A stretch of 64,000 bases of DNA from Trogon surrucura (GCA_020746105.1 CM036658.1:30095099-30159098); one strand, 5' to 3'. Positions 37,205-51,189 are shown, counted from the stretch's first letter. Notes: generated by a model not told the origin, from the sequence alone. Numbers and translations are program-made.

Positions 37205-38146
37205 GCTACCTCCAGCATCACTGGAACCAGTCCAGGGATTCCTCCTGTCCCGCTGCTGGAACCCAGCTTGGTGCATCCAGAGACCTGGAAACCATATCCA
37301 CAGATGTGGGAGTTGCTTTCTCATTGGCAGGTTCAACCAGTAATGAAACACAGCCACACAGCTAGCTGCCTCACACAAGGCACTGCCTTCGATAGTCCCT
37401 ATATGTAACACTCTCAGGACTCACTTAATGAACTTAAGTATAGCCAGCCAAGACCTCTTTCTCCTTTTCATTTACTCAGGACTGAAGCTCACTTCATTGA
37501 AAGTATGCCCCCTCTCAACCCCCTAGGTTTATGAGCACGTGCACATTCATGGATCCCTCCAATATGAGCACAGTCCTGGGTCCAGAGCCCTTTCATTATC
37601 TCATGGGCCTCCTGCTCGCTGGTTGGCAACAAATCACTAGAAGTCAGATGCACGGATTTGCACTTTTGCCTTAGAGGCATCCCATGCTCACAGTTCCCTC
37701 CTGAAGGCCAGCATGGGCCCTCTACCCACATGATACTTCTGTCCAGACCCAGCACCTTCCACTCACTGGTAGTCTCAACTTGAAGCTTGCTACTGAATTA
37801 CAGATGCCAGAAAAGACATACACACGGGGTCAAACCATGTGAAAATATAGACACTCTTTCTGCCCCATCAGTAGCAGGCATCAGGCACACAGGCTGTGAC
37901 CTGAAGTCCTGGTACAGACACCATGCTGCAAACCTTGCTTGCTTCACTCGTGTCTCACCCATAGCCCCCATGTCTGGAGTCAAGACTCTCACCCGCTCCT
38001 GCTGCGGACACCACAAGCTTGGGGCACTTACACACCTGGTGTGACTCCAGTTGCTGGCCCCGTATACACTTATGCTGGTCCTCCCTGTAGCTGTCACCCA
38101 GTCCTTACAGCACTCACACACCCAGGATAAAGACTGAGACTACACA
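37205..38146 (-). mobile_element. Possible LTR element, antisense
   Basis: This is a roughly 0.9-kb block, distinctly more G/C-rich than its surroundings. Read on the - strand it begins TGTGTAGTCTCAGTC near 38146 and contains CTGGGTGTGTGAGTGCTGTA and GGGGCCAGCAACTGG, which resemble a bird LTR from memory. The other end, near 37205, is uncertain and I find no convincing target duplication. It could instead be another kind of interspersed repeat. Open frames here on both strands lack domains. Confidence 0.35.
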
Positions 38147-38195
38147 AAGAGTTAAAAAAAATTTTCTAAAAACTCTGGTGTTCGTTTGCACAGAG

Positions 38196-38212
38196 AACAC
38201 ACACACACACAC
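38196..38212. repeat. (AC)n microsatellite
   Basis: This is a run of alternating A and C immediately after CAGAGA and before AGTTTGG. Confidence 0.9.
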
Positions 38213-41200
38213 AGTTTGGTCAGATATGTGTACTGACTGGCAGTGGTTGGGAACGCTCTCTCCCAACATTCACTCTCATCTAAGGCCTCTAAACATTGTT
38301 CAGTTAGTTTTGCTTAGTCCACAGGTCCCTCCACATCTCAAAATCTTCATGTTCATCTTGTTCCCTCTTCTTACCGAAGTCCATGCTGGCCTTCCCCAGA
38401 GCAACACCAGTAGTTTCTTAATGGTCCGTTATTTCGTAACTAGAGAGATTTCATTGTTTTCACTGCCTCCATTACCCCTTGTCCACCAGTTATGTTCCTC
38501 TCCGTGCTTTTGTTCATCCCTTCCCCCTTAACTTATTATCCCCTTGGCATTGAAAAGGTCAACTACCGGAGAATTAAAATGAAGAATGGTCTCACCACCT
38601 TTCACATGCCCTCACAGATGATAGCTGCTTTCTGAAATCAAGTTAATACTTTGTATCATAACATCCTGTGTCAGTAAATTTCCAAGATTAACGAGGTGTT
38701 ATGTTCCAAACTAAGAGGGAATACAAAAGTTAAAAGGGAACCAGATGAGTATGCTACTTTATCAAGTATCTGGCCCACAAAATCCCAGATTAGGTAAACA
38801 GAGAAAAAAACCCCTTCACAATCAACACACACTCTCCTTCTCTCCTTGAAAATCATCTCTGACAAACATTCTAAACAATCCCAAAATATCTAAAAGGAAA
38901 AAAAGTCCTAAAAATAAGGTGTTTAAGTACTGACTGTCTCTGGGATGATGAAAAACAACTGCTGGCATCAACAAACTCTTCCTCCCTGCATACTGACCAT
39001 GTGGGAAAGAGACTACAATTACAACAAGAGCTACTGACTTCCAGATACACCATCAGCACTGATGGCACCAGTGCCCAAGCTGGCAAATGCTGCCATGTTG
39101 ACGGATAATGGGTAGTAAGCAACAAGTAGAACGAAGCATTTTCTTCTAATTACAGACTGCATCCCTATCTCGATTTCTGTCAGAAACCCTTCAAGAGACA
39201 CGGACATGAGCAAGGAAGACCCTCTGTAGGCTGATGTACGTGACACAAAGCACAGTGGTGCAGCTCTCTTTGTCCTGGTGCCAGAGCTGAGCCAACACCT
39301 GACACGGGAGTAACCACAATGAGACTGGAAGGAGGTGGCAGAGGGAACAGAGCTGCAACGCACCGGGTCCAGCCTGACTGTCAGATCTAGAATTTGCACA
39401 AATTTTCAATGGTTTTCACAATGTGGAGAGCAAGGTTGCTCCAGGTGTCCGCCACTCAAGCAGCTGCTCCATGCTCCGGCAGGGGGACATCAGGCAAACC
39501 AACCCACCAGCCAGTTGGACCTCGTCACAGCTGCAGGCAGATGACTAGGTCTTGGCCTGAGATTAAGCTGAGTAAACAGGATTGGAAAACTACTGGACAT
39601 GACAGAAGAAAACTGCTGGATGTGACAGATAACACGAAGAGCCGACAGAGCGGCTGGATTTTACAGACCATTAAAGGAGGGTTATGTGAAAAACAGACAA
39701 GCTCCACACAAAAGGTGGAGCACAGGGCAGCTTTTCTGGGGGACACACACATTTTGCAAGGCTGACAGTACTCAGGTCACGCACCTCACCGCATATGAAG
39801 CCAAGACTGCCAATGGAGTCACACTGAAATACCAAATTTGGGGGAAAAGTAACTATGGGTGGGGAAAGACTGTCCTTGTTTGGGAAGAGGGGATGCAGGG
39901 GCAGAGGGAGGGGTGCCATGGTGCACAGCAGGGCTAGTGGCGGGGCAGACATACGGCTCTGAAGCGAGTCCCGCTACCAGAGGCAGCCAGCTCAACCCAC
40001 TACTTAGAGGAACATAGAACGGTAAAAGCTAGGGTTTTTTGGTTTTCAAACCATGAACCTATTTAAATCAACCAAAACTGTCTTACACAGAAAGGCAAGA
40101 CAATATCGAATAGAAACGCGTCAGGCAAAAATGGCATTTGAAAACGAGATTTTGCGCCCATATTGATCGTGGTTCCTCAGATGACACTTTATCTAAGTGA
40201 CACTGAGGAAGACACAGTTTCTAACTTAATGGGTATGGAAATTTAATTTATTGAATAGCCTTTGGAAGACAGGAAAGAGACAAAAAAATCCTGTCAGATG
40301 AGGCTCTGACACACCTCAGAAATGCAAGACTATTCACATAAAATATATTCCTAGCTATGCTGTCTAAGGCAGTTTTAGATGACTCAGGGAAAAAAAAAAT
40401 GTTTGCCAGCAGAGGCCTGTGGAAGCAATTTAGGAGTCCTAACATTACTAAAAACTACCCGTTTTCAATTTTGTTTTGACTATTATTTTCCTTTTATTTT
40501 TACAATGCAATTAATTAATTTTCCTCATTATTTTTTTCCACATTTTCTTAGCTGTACACGTGGTTAAGACTCTCTTAATGAAATTGCTCCACATACAGCA
40601 CCCTTTAAAAGATGATTTTTGTGTTAAAATAGAGATTTTTAAAAAAAAAAAAAAGTAATAGAATGAGAGTATATACAGAGTTGGTAACAGAACACCCCTA
40701 CCAAAAATCAAACATTTCCAGTGAAATCTCAACTGTAGCTTGTTACCCAGTACTGCACTCATGTTATTTGAAAACATAATTCTTACCCTTGAACAGGCCT
40801 TTGAAACTACTTTCCTGCAAACTATCATATTTTTTCACAGTATTCGGGCTGATTTTGCTTTTTTTTTTGATTATTTTTCTAGGTTCCTTAGTGAGGAGAG
40901 AGGGATAGGAAAAGCCTCCAAACCTCATTTCAGAACAGGTCTTCAGCTTCCTTTTTCCATAGTTTAATCCCCGCATGGCTTTCTGTCATAACCAATTTGC
41001 TCCCCTAACTGTAAAAGTTCAGTATTATAATAATTCAGCACAAAAGTGTGCTTTGACTTCTTGTGTAAATAGTACCACTGTACAAGTACACAAAAATGGG
41101 ACCACGCACTTAAAAGCAGGGTATCTTCAAAGCAGTGAAACAAATCGGTCATGGTTCACCTGAAAGTTCATGTGCTTTTCAAAACGGAATTAAATCCATG

Positions 41201-41366
41201 ATAACAGCAGAAGTTTGTTTCAGTTATGAAGGCCTGTTTTCAAGAAATGCAATTGGTTATACCAAACCGATTATGAAGAAAGTGTGACACGTTTTTCCCT
41301 GACACTTTACAAATCCAAATCCTTTGTCAGTAACTGTGACTCAACTAAATATATATACCTATATAG

Positions 41367-41398
41367 GTGTGTATGTGTGTGTATATATACATACACAC
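41367..41398. repeat. TG/CA microsatellite forming an inverted repeat
   Basis: GTGTGTATGT at 41367-41376 is the exact reverse complement of ACATACACAC at 41389-41398, with a 12-bp TG/TA-rich spacer. The tract could fold as a hairpin. It is most simply a compound microsatellite. Confidence 0.85.
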
Positions 41399-43139
41399 AC
41401 ATGACAATTTCTACAGATCTAAGTCTCATTAACGGATCACCATAACAAACTAAACGGCACTATGCCTATGTAAAAAAATAAAATAGATCCACCCCCAAGG
41501 CCCCATTTTACTTGATGTGAAACCAAGATGAATCGTATTGCCAGGAGAAGAATTTGGATAAAAATAATAAACAGAACAGCAGTACAGAAATTTTAAATTG
41601 CTAAGTAAAAATCTGATATTGTCTAGTTAAGTGTGGCTTAAGCTTATTAATAATTTTACTAAACAGACCAGTGCTACACTAAGATATATGCTTTATTAAA
41701 AAAATCATTATGCGATTTTACTGACAGACAAAATTACCCACTTCTGAGTAGCTGGCTGCCTCCCTGCCAATACCTACAAACTATTACCAAGTCATCTCTC
41801 TCAAGCCCCTTTCTAATTATATGTCCTGAACTTCATCTATCACAGAATGAAAATTTGTCTGTATGTAAACCCTGCAAGTCTTTTCTACATGTGCTCTCAT
41901 TTTTTAACTAGTTTTTAAAATAGGAATAAACCGGGATGCAGTATCTGTCTTGGTAATATACAGAAGAAAACTCTAATTCTAGACAAAGAGCCTGTAGCCT
42001 TCCTTACTCCTGGAAATTTAATCTTCTCTTTGGCATTACTTTTTTCCTCAATGGAATCCAGGCAATCCAGGTCATTCTCATCTTTATCCATCACCTTTAA
42101 ATTACACAAAATTCTTCCAGAGACATCTACTGATTTGTCTCAAATTTCCCTAATTGTTACCCAATGCTACGTAAACTCAGAACATTGTATTTGCTACTTG
42201 CTTGTGACTATACCTTCTACAGTAAAGCTTCTGACACATAAAGACTCAGACTTTTGTTTTAATGATGGGCTTTGTTGACTGTGACAAGGAATCCCTAAAC
42301 CACATTTATCTCCCCTGGTCTAATGACAACATGAGTGTCCAAATGATGCAATCACATCATTATTTTTTGTTTGGTGATAAGAAGTAGATTGAATAATAAC
42401 TAAAATGTTTCACTCATAATTAACAACAGTATAAGCTGATAAATTAATTTAAATGGATACAGTAACATTATTTTGATACTAAACCTCCGGTTGCTAGCAG
42501 CCCCTAGAAATCTCCAGTCTTTGCACCCATATACTTCTACTAAAAATACAGCACATTCTGAAAGCGTGGCAAGTAAAAATTTTTTTTTTCCATCAGGAAT
42601 TCAATCCAGCAGTGCCGCATTTCAATTCTAAAACCACCTGCCATTGCCTCCTGCTGCAGCAGACTGCAAAGACACTTTACATAACGCTTCACATCCATGG
42701 ATGTGAAAGCAATAGCCATAGTTACCAGGAGTTTCAAATTACTGCTAAGGTGGACTGAGGTTTTCAACCCACGGGTGAGAATCCAGTGAGGGCTGGTAAC
42801 ACGCTCATTAGAGGTAGACTGATTCACAGGGAGCCCAAGACGGTGCTGTTAGGGCCAACCCTATCATGGGTGTGAATTTGACTGATGCCTAGAAAATTAA
42901 GAAGGTATACAGACTGCCAAGCCACTCGTTTAGAATACTATTGCCTTCATGAGTCAAGTATGTATCTAGATACCTCTGTGCTAAAAGCTTTCCTGATATT
43001 TTTATTTTTAAACAGTCATTTGAAAAAAAATCTGTCATATCACTCACTCGCCCATGCAGCTGAAACAGAGATTCATTCTTAGGATTCTTGGGTGAAGCAC
43101 ACTTGGGGCTCAGGGCAGAGAATGTGATGGAAAACTGTG

Positions 43140-44032
43140 GTGTTGTTTAACATCTGTGTCAGCAACACAGACAGTGGGATTGAGTGCACCCTCAGCAAGT
43201 TTGCTGATGACACCAAGCTGTGTGGTGTGGTTGGCACACTGGAGGGTAGGGATGCCATCCAGAGGGACCTCGACAGGCTGGAGAGGTGGGCCCAGGCCAA
43301 CCTCATGAAGTTCAACAAGACCAAGTGCAAGGTCCTGCACCAGGGCCGGGGCAATCTCAAGCATAAATATAAGGTGGTGAGAAGTGGATTGTGACCAGCC
43401 CTGCAGAGAAGCACTGGGGATGTTGGCAGATGAAAAACTGAACAGGAGTCACCAATGTGCACTTGCAATCTAGAAAGCCAATCCCATTCTGGGCTGCATC
43501 AAGAGAAGTATGGCCAGCAGGTCAAGGGAGGTGATTCTCCCCCTCTGCTCTGCTCTTATATGACCCCACCTGGAGTACTGTGTCCAGCTCTGGGACTCCC
43601 AACATAAAAAGGACATGGGCCTGTTGGAGCAGGTCCAGAGGAGGGCCATAAGGATGACTGGGGCTGGAGTAGTTCCCCTATGAGGACAAGCTGAGAGAGA
43701 TGGGGTTTTTCAGCCTGGAGAAGAGAAGGTTCCACAGAGACCTTATAGCGGCCTTCCAGCACTTAAAGGGGGTCTACAGGAAAGAAGGGGAGGAACTCTT
43801 GACCAGGGAGTGCAGCGATAGGACAAGGGGTAATGGTTTTAAACTGAGAGTAGACTTAGATACTAGGAAGAAATTCTTTTCTGTAAGGCTGACGAGACCC
43901 TCATCAGGTTGTTCAGAGAAGTTGCGGAAGTCCCCTCCCTGGAAGCACTTAAGGCCAGGTTACATAGTGTGAGATGTCCCTGTCCATGGCAGGGGAGTTT
44001 GAACACAAACCATTCTGTGATTCTATGAAACC
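43140..44032 (+). mobile_element. CR1 LINE, 5'-truncated
   Basis: The fragment begins just before the catalytic FADD box ([15 protein letters not shown]), continues DAIQRDLDRLERWAQAN and LMKFNKTKCKVLH, then meets a stop at 43392-43394. Later blocks are visible in shifted frames (for example FSLEKRRFHRDLIAAFQ and SDRTRGNGFKL near 43700-43900), so it carries frameshifts. It ends CATTCTGTGATTCTATG near 44028, the CR1 3' tail. It is more decayed than the 16.1-kb copy and is a dead insertion. Confidence 0.95.
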
Positions 44033-47000
44033 TCAGCACTTCAGTTCCCCTCATTTACAGAATTCGCCCATACTACAGAGAGAAGGGCCTTGCTATGCCT
44101 CTCAAGCCATACTCAGTTCATGCCACATTTAAACAAAATGTAATCAAAAGCTTTTATTTCTAACAATCGAAACAGACAAAGAAACATTTATAAAATGCTT
44201 AGGTAAAGATATCAAATACAAGACATGCTTAATCTACTCACATTAAACTTCAAGATCTCTCTGCCTTGCTCAGGCTAACTCACCGTTCTACCTGGAAAGG
44301 TAATAGTATGTTCAACGTTTGTGCATGTTTATGCCACAACCTGCACCTTTCAGAAAGAGAAAGTGAGGGATGCTATCTGGAAGCTACTGTCATGGTTTCT
44401 TTGGTGACTCACTGGCACCTACATTGGCATGAACTTTTGCTTCTTTAATTATAGGTAGACACAAAATCCAATCTCCATGTTGTGGGAACGTGTCACTATT
44501 GAACTGTTTTCATAATATCACTGTTATAAGTATTTACTGACATTGAATAAATACTATTTCAGAAGTTTGCACATTTTCAGGAATGACATCTTTTAACAAA
44601 TTACTTCAAGAAGTTAAACTTATGCTAAGCTTACAACCAGTGTAGTAACTTTGATAAAAAGTATGCAGATGTACAGATTTAACTTTCCATAGTAGTTTTA
44701 CAGTAAAATACCTGTGTCATAAAGAAAAGAAATTATAGGAAAGCAAAAACAGAACAAAAAGAGATTCCATAAATCTTTCTTTGCTCCACCAGTCTAGCCA
44801 ACAAAGCTTCTTACCAGCAACCTAACTGGATGACTTGATTCTATATCATCACATACTGAAACCAGAGGTTTCATCCGGTAGAAAGGAAGACATTTTCTCT
44901 CTAATTGCAGACAAATTACGTGAATTATAATTTAAATACATTCTCCTGTATCATTTGGGTTTAAGATTATTATTACGTCCTACAGAAATTACAGCATTTT
45001 CACTTATCAAATATCTAGATTCTGTGTTACAATGAAGAAGGAAAGCATAACGAGAAAAGCTTCTACACTTACTAGTTTTCCTAATGTATACACTAACAAA
45101 AGTTTCATGTATTTTTATGACTTTGCATGTTTCAACAATTGCCTTACATTTTCAGAAGCTTTACAGAATTTAAAGTTGTTTTAACTTGTCTTTTATTTTA
45201 ATACATGACTTCTCAAAAAAAAAAATCTTCCTTGAAATCATTAATTTTCAGCATTGTTGGATTAACAGCAATTTGAGCAGGAATACCACAGAACAGATTA
45301 AGGAAAAAATAGTAAAACTTAATTCTCACTTGAAAAATAACAAAACTAAAGAAGTCATTAGAGGAAATTATCAGAATAGAACTTCTCAAAAAAACCAAAA
45401 GCTGTACAACCATCTCACTGTAGGTGAATACATGGCATTTGATTTTGATGGGAATTAACTATTGCTAACTCCAAAATTACAGTTAAACATCAGCAATGTA
45501 TTTCAAGTGGAACTTGTCTAGCAATTGTTCTTTCTGTAAACTACACTGGTGTCAGGTTTTTGCTGGCACCAATTTTAAACATTACTGAATGTCTACAGTA
45601 TTGCTGTCTCAGTTTAGATCCAAGTGAAATTCAACATCAACCTGTGAGTTTTCATCTACTAAGTTTCACACTGCAAAATGTTACAATTTTCTGGTTTTAT
45701 TATTCTCTGGAAAGTTAAAGTTATTAAAACACTCATCCAATAAAACTATACAATATTCCTATAAACATAGTTTTGTCCAAATGGTTACCTTCCTCTAGCT
45801 AAATATCCTTTTTCTGCTATGCTGTATAAGCTCTCTTAAAAGCAGAGTATGCAGCTGAGACAAAGATTACTTATTAATGAAATTAAATAACAAAACAAAA
45901 TGGAAAAACAGTTCCCCAAAAGAAGAGTTAACACACGGCTGGTTTGTTTAAGCTGTTGTAAAATACCCAAACTCTATTTGGCAAGTATAGGTGGCTCTTT
46001 TCTGCCACGTTTATAAACTAATTTAATATTTCAAGAGGTATGCGAGTCAAATGCCAGGAATTACATCAGTCTACCGAGATGAACACTGTGAACTTGGCAT
46101 TTTATTTAGTCAATTAGATGAAATGAATTGTTTAATTTTGGAGGTTCCCATGTGATTCAGTAGCCACATTCAGGGAGCAAGAGTCACTGTTTTCTCCATC
46201 GGCTACAAAAAAAATCTTAGCAAGTCTGTAATCTTGTGACAATTTCAGAATTAGAAGGTATTATGAAAGTAAACTACAATTACGAGCATTCAAAAGCAAA
46301 GTTACAAAAAAGAAAAAAGCAAGCTCACTGGATTATTCAGTACAGTAAGCACGACGATGCCAAAATTATTGTTACAGGAATACTTTTTGTTTTCTTCAAA
46401 CATCTTTTAGTTCTGAACGTCAATGTTCACTTGGACTGGTAACAATCTGTAATTTCACTCTGTACTGGCAATTTGTTCCACACTGCTTCTCTAACATTAA
46501 AATAACAACCACATGCAACTTCAGGGTTAACATATTTCCAAGCAGCCCTGTGCTGGCTGGAACTATCTTTGGTTTTGAATTACTATCCCCGGTATTCACA
46601 ACCGTTGCCAGTACCGCTGGTTGCCAGACGAACTGTTTTTGTAAAAATTTCAGTGTTACCTGGCAGTAGAGGGCGCTATGCACAACTCGCAGGAAGGCGC
46701 TTCTTTCTCAGTTTAGCCTCTTTTTCTCCCAGCGGGACCTTGAGCCAGCAAGACTGCCAGCAGAGCAGCCAGGAAAAGGATGTGTTACATTCTCATAACG
46801 TTCCCAACGAAGACAGTGACTGACAAATGGGTGGAATACAACTAATAATCCCCACCCGCTAGATTCGGGTTTGAAATAGGTACGGAAACAGAAATGTATA
46901 AAGAAGACAGAGAAGAACCTGGAGAGATGCAGAAAGAGGTAAGAGAGTGTGAATACGCAGAGCCTTCACAGAGCCCCCGTGTCTGCTTCCAGAGGGCATA

Positions 47001-47689
47001 AAAGAGTTCAAAGATCACACACAATGGAGAGAGAAAGAATTTATTTCTCTCTTCCCCAGTATGTCCTATCACCAGAAAAGCACTTCTGCTCCAGTCTTTT
47101 CTTAAAGTGCCATGGGGAAGAAAATTACTTGTCTTCATTTCCTAGAGATTCTGAAATTTGAGCAAGACAAAACTGCCATCTCATTTGCCCAAGGTGAGAG
47201 GCAAAGGTGGAAAGAAGAGATCTAGCAAAAAAAGATGAAGAATATGACTTTTTTTCCAGTACCTGCAGATTTCCAAATTGGCTGCTAAAAACTCCTGAGT
47301 GCAATATCGGTATACAAAAAGCAAAAGAGCTATCCAGGACAAATACACGAATTGTATAAACCTCTAACATCAGTAGTTCACTTTGTATTCTGGGGAATTC
47401 TATTCCAATTTTGTTATACCTTCTGCAGATGTTATGCCGTATCTCTAATCATCCTTGACACTTTTCTTTATAATTTTAGTTTTATTTTCTTTCTTTTTTT
47501 TTTATCAATACACTAAGAAGACTTAAAGCTGCATATGACAAAACAACTTATTTAAATAGGACAGAGAGTCTTCTGTCTGAAAACACCAAATGGCAACATA
47601 GCATCTTCACACAGACATTGGTGCTAACTCCAGTATCTACAGCCTCACTGGTAATTGTCAGTTTTGATCCAGTGAAAATGTACCACTGG
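44033..47689. other. Intronic sequence with a CTCF-like motif
   Basis: This is AT-rich non-coding sequence. The only notable element is the CTCF-like site at 46660-46678, inside a short G/C-richer island at about 46560-46760. The open frames here are short and unrelated to known families. Confidence 0.55.
46660..46678 (+). promoter_or_regulatory. Candidate CTCF binding site
   Basis: CTGGCAGTAGAGGGCGCTA fits the CTCF core (CCASYAGRKGGCRS type) at almost every informative position, including the AG, the GGGCGC core and the trailing TA. The main departure is G in place of the first core C. It lies in a small G/C-richer patch of an otherwise AT-rich intron. Function is inferred from motif alone. 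Confidence 0.55.
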
Positions 47690-47965
47690 AAATGCAATTC
47701 TCACCACCACCACATGCAACACTTTGCATTTTTCACTACTTCATTTATTTAGTTGTTTTATTGCCCAGTTATTCAGTTTTGTAATATTATTCTGCAGTGT
47801 CTTAACATTAGTATCTTCTAAATTTTGTATCATCAAGTTCTGTCATTCATTCTTTTTCTGAATAATTTCCAGCACTGATCTCCACAGAACTCCACTGCAG
47901 GCTTTCCAACAATATGAAAGCTAACCATTTATTCATCTCTCTTCCTCCTGTTAACTCTGAAACTT
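47690..47965 (-). mobile_element. Ancient CR1/L3 fragment, antisense
   Basis: The + strand reads TTGCCCAGTTATTCAGTTTT, a TTTTGTATCATC block, CTCCACAGAACTCCACT, then AAAGCTAACCATTTATTC. This order is that of old antisense CR1/L3 copies known from reptiles and birds. The copy is heavily decayed and its limits are approximate. Confidence 0.5.
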
Positions 47966-50900
47966 AGAGAAGAAAACTCATATCCATGAACAGCTTTAAA
48001 AAAAAAACGCGCCCAAAAAAACGCAACACCATAAACAAAACCACAAAAAAACACCAGAAGCTTTGGTGAAAACTGGACAATGGCTGTTTGGAAATTTAAA
48101 ACTATATACAGACTCAATCAGCAACACCCACTGTATGTATTTATTCTTTCAAAGAGCTCCCACTGATCTGCAAGGCACGACTTTCATCTCCCAAAGGTAT
48201 GATTATTCTGCCTCATCCTATTCATCCATATGTTGACTAAAGTCACTCTTTAATAAAAGTGCCAATGAGTCCCTCCAGCACTGAAGTCATATTTACGTTA
48301 GTATTACATTCCCAGAACTGACTTTATACATGTTTTTTACAAGCAGGAGGCAACCAAGAGGGAAATAACATTTTACACACAAAAGCATCAGTTGGAATAA
48401 GAAGTCATAGCAGCTGCAGTCACCATCCTGAATTAATTAGTTTCTAAGTGAATATAAAGATATTTACAGTAGGTGTCCAATTTCTCTTCCTCTGCCCCAC
48501 TCCAATTAGAAGAAATAAGAATAAAACCTTTACTACAATAATAAAGAATAATTTCTTTTATAGCTACAAATAACAAAAGACCTAAATTATATGAGAAATT
48601 TCTGCTGGAGTCACAAAAAGAACAGTTGATTAAGGATATTGAGACAGTTTAATATTGGTTCCCCATACTTAGTAAATTCATTATTTACTGGAGATGTTTT
48701 TCTTACCTTCTCCATCATAAATTAAGTAGAAAGACCATCTAGTATGCAGCAAGAAATTAAGTAGAACTGCCTCACTGATCTCACAAGGACCATCTTATTT
48801 GGCAATTATTAGTACACCTCAGCAGATGATGGTTAAAGCATAAAGAAAATTTAGGCAGTGCTTAGAGAGACATCTCAGGTTCGGATGAATTATGGAAAAG
48901 ATTAACGAAGAGGCCCAAGTTGGTACACTAAAGTGAAATACATGTTGGGATGCTGAAAGAAGTCAACAATGAAAAAAGTATCTATTTGAGATATATACAT
49001 ACATACTTTCAAAATGAATGCAGAAATGTGCTGACATGTGTCAGTATTTTGAATAATAATAACAGTAAGTGTTTTGGTTTGCTGTCACTGCTCAATTTTA
49101 AAATAAAGGCATATGGGTTGCATTAATTTGTTTTTTGTACTACTGCAAAGGTTGCCCCTATTAAAATAAAAAATAAAAATACTGATGCAGAATTCAGAAA
49201 AGAGATGGAGTCTCATCTGCAAGCCATATTTTTTAAAAAGTGAAAATAGCTCATTTTGCATCCTTACAAAAAAGATAGTAAAATTCTTATGCAAGACTCA
49301 AGAAGAAAAGGCTTCATCTGCAAGCCATATTTTAAGATAGCTGACAACATTTACTTAGATCCTACTTTAATATTCTCCTTAAGTTGTCTCAAATTCAACA
49401 AAAAGCTGCCTTTGTGATCTGTTTTCACTTTGTAACTGAGACTCTAATGCATAAGGAAAAAAAGCACATGATAACTGCTTCCATTTAAGCATCTTTTCAA
49501 TGCTGAAATCTTGAAAATTAAGCTGATGATATTTTTACCAAGTTATTAAAGCGCAGTCTATCTTTCTTTACGCAAGACAAAGCGGAATTTGGCGTGAAAA
49601 AAATCATTACTTCTTTTATCATGGCTGTCAGCTGTTTTCTCATTCCACACTAACACAAGATTACTCCCCACATTTTTGCCTTCAGTTCTCCTTCCAATTC
49701 TTTTACTTCCTCTATCTAGAAAAAAATTTACTGTATTCTATAGCTTCCTCGAGCTGAGATTGTTAAACTTGCTCAGTTAAGATACTTTGATCCTGCAAGA
49801 GAAGCAAACAGGACACTGACTTGGGAAAAGTTGTATCATACAGTATTTCTCATTTTAGCACAAACATGAATGGAAGCAATGTATCGCTGAAAATAATACG
49901 AAATGTTATGAAGATTAAAACCACAACTCAGTCAGTGAGCACACCAACATATCTTCTCACTATTTTAAGAATCGTGGCAGAAAAAGGCATATTAAAGGAA
50001 AGTGAGCATAATGAGGAGACACAGTCATGTAGTTGCCTGACAAGGCATTCCTCCCTTATTCATATTTATTAAGAGTATCAAGAGCCAAGCCTCAGACTTC
50101 ATGAACACAGAGAAGGGGATCCCAGTGATTCAGCTCATCCCTTCCACATATTTTTACTCCATTTAACTACACTATTAAGACCAAAACATCTGTGTTGTGA
50201 TAAAAAATGTCATCATTAGCTTCTAAAGTTAAGTGCAGGTACATACTGGTAGATGGGTGTCGGTGAAATTTCCATGAAGTATATTCCATTTGGAAGGCAC
50301 ATCCTTACTGTATTGACTAAAGAGCAATTACATGCACCAGCATTTACTCCAGAAATATTTGTTCAGACTCTCTCAGTTCTCCCTGGAAGTCTGGCATCGT
50401 CTTTGCTCATTATTTCAATGTTGATCTAACGTTTTCAATTTCAGAAATAGAAAAAGCTATTTCAGGAAGAGTTTGTTTAGTATAAAGAAGTGACAATACT
50501 TCTGAAACAAAATTCTCATGAATTAGTGAGGAATTATCTCCTACAAGGATATCATGGAAGAGAAATTCCATTGAACTTTATGATTTGAAAAAAGTAAAAG
50601 GTATCAGTGAGCACGTCCAACTACCTATCATGATAGCCTTGACAGACAAGACAGAAAGAGAATATATTGTAAAAGTGAAAGAGATAAAACCTTGACATTG
50701 AAGTTACATCACAAACTTCTAATCCAATGCCCAAGATGCTTTAATATTCATATGGAAAGGGTGATAAAACACAATGTTGCAATTAGAAATACATTATGCT
50801 TTCTTCCCCACATCCAGTCATGAGACATTGTCACAAAAATGTCTTAGCCATTTTTGCATGGAAAATGTGCTAAGGGCCACTTGTTTGCATCTTCTCTGAA

Positions 50901-51189
50901 ACGGATCTATTTACTGGTAATATCAGTTCGGTTATACAAACTAGCAAAGAAGAGAGTATCTGTAAATTTAACAATTAAAGCAGTATTAAATTCCACTGTC
51001 AAGATGGTATATTCTCAAGCACTTGACCTAGCTGTCTATATTCAATACTGCTTATGATGCTCTTTAATGTAATCTTTGGAAGCTAATTCTACAGTACAGC
51101 AGTTATTTATAGAAGGTTGTGGTGAATTCCCTCCCCTCACCTGCCTGAACAAACCACAATTCTCCTGTATGCAATTTATGTCCACCATT
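47966..51189. other. Intronic sequence, no gene recognised
   Basis: AT-rich sequence. A 19-bp direct repeat (CATCTGCAAGCCATATTTT) occurs at 49214-49232 and 49315-49333, 101 bp apart. No gene, RNA or named mobile element is apparent. Confidence 0.55.
49214..49333. repeat. Spaced 19-bp direct repeat
   Basis: CATCTGCAAGCCATATTTT is present identically at 49214-49232 and 49315-49333. The sequence between differs, so this is either an old local duplication or coincidence helped by AT-rich composition. Confidence 0.8.

Larger units (their letters stand above)
38147..43139. other. Intronic sequence, mixed composition, no gene recognised
   Basis: This stretch holds an (AC)n tract at about 38196-38212, a G/C-richer segment at about 38980-39960 with overlapping short frames but no domain, and a TG/CA inverted microsatellite at 41367-41398. 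I do not recognise a gene or a named repeat in the rest. Confidence 0.5.
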
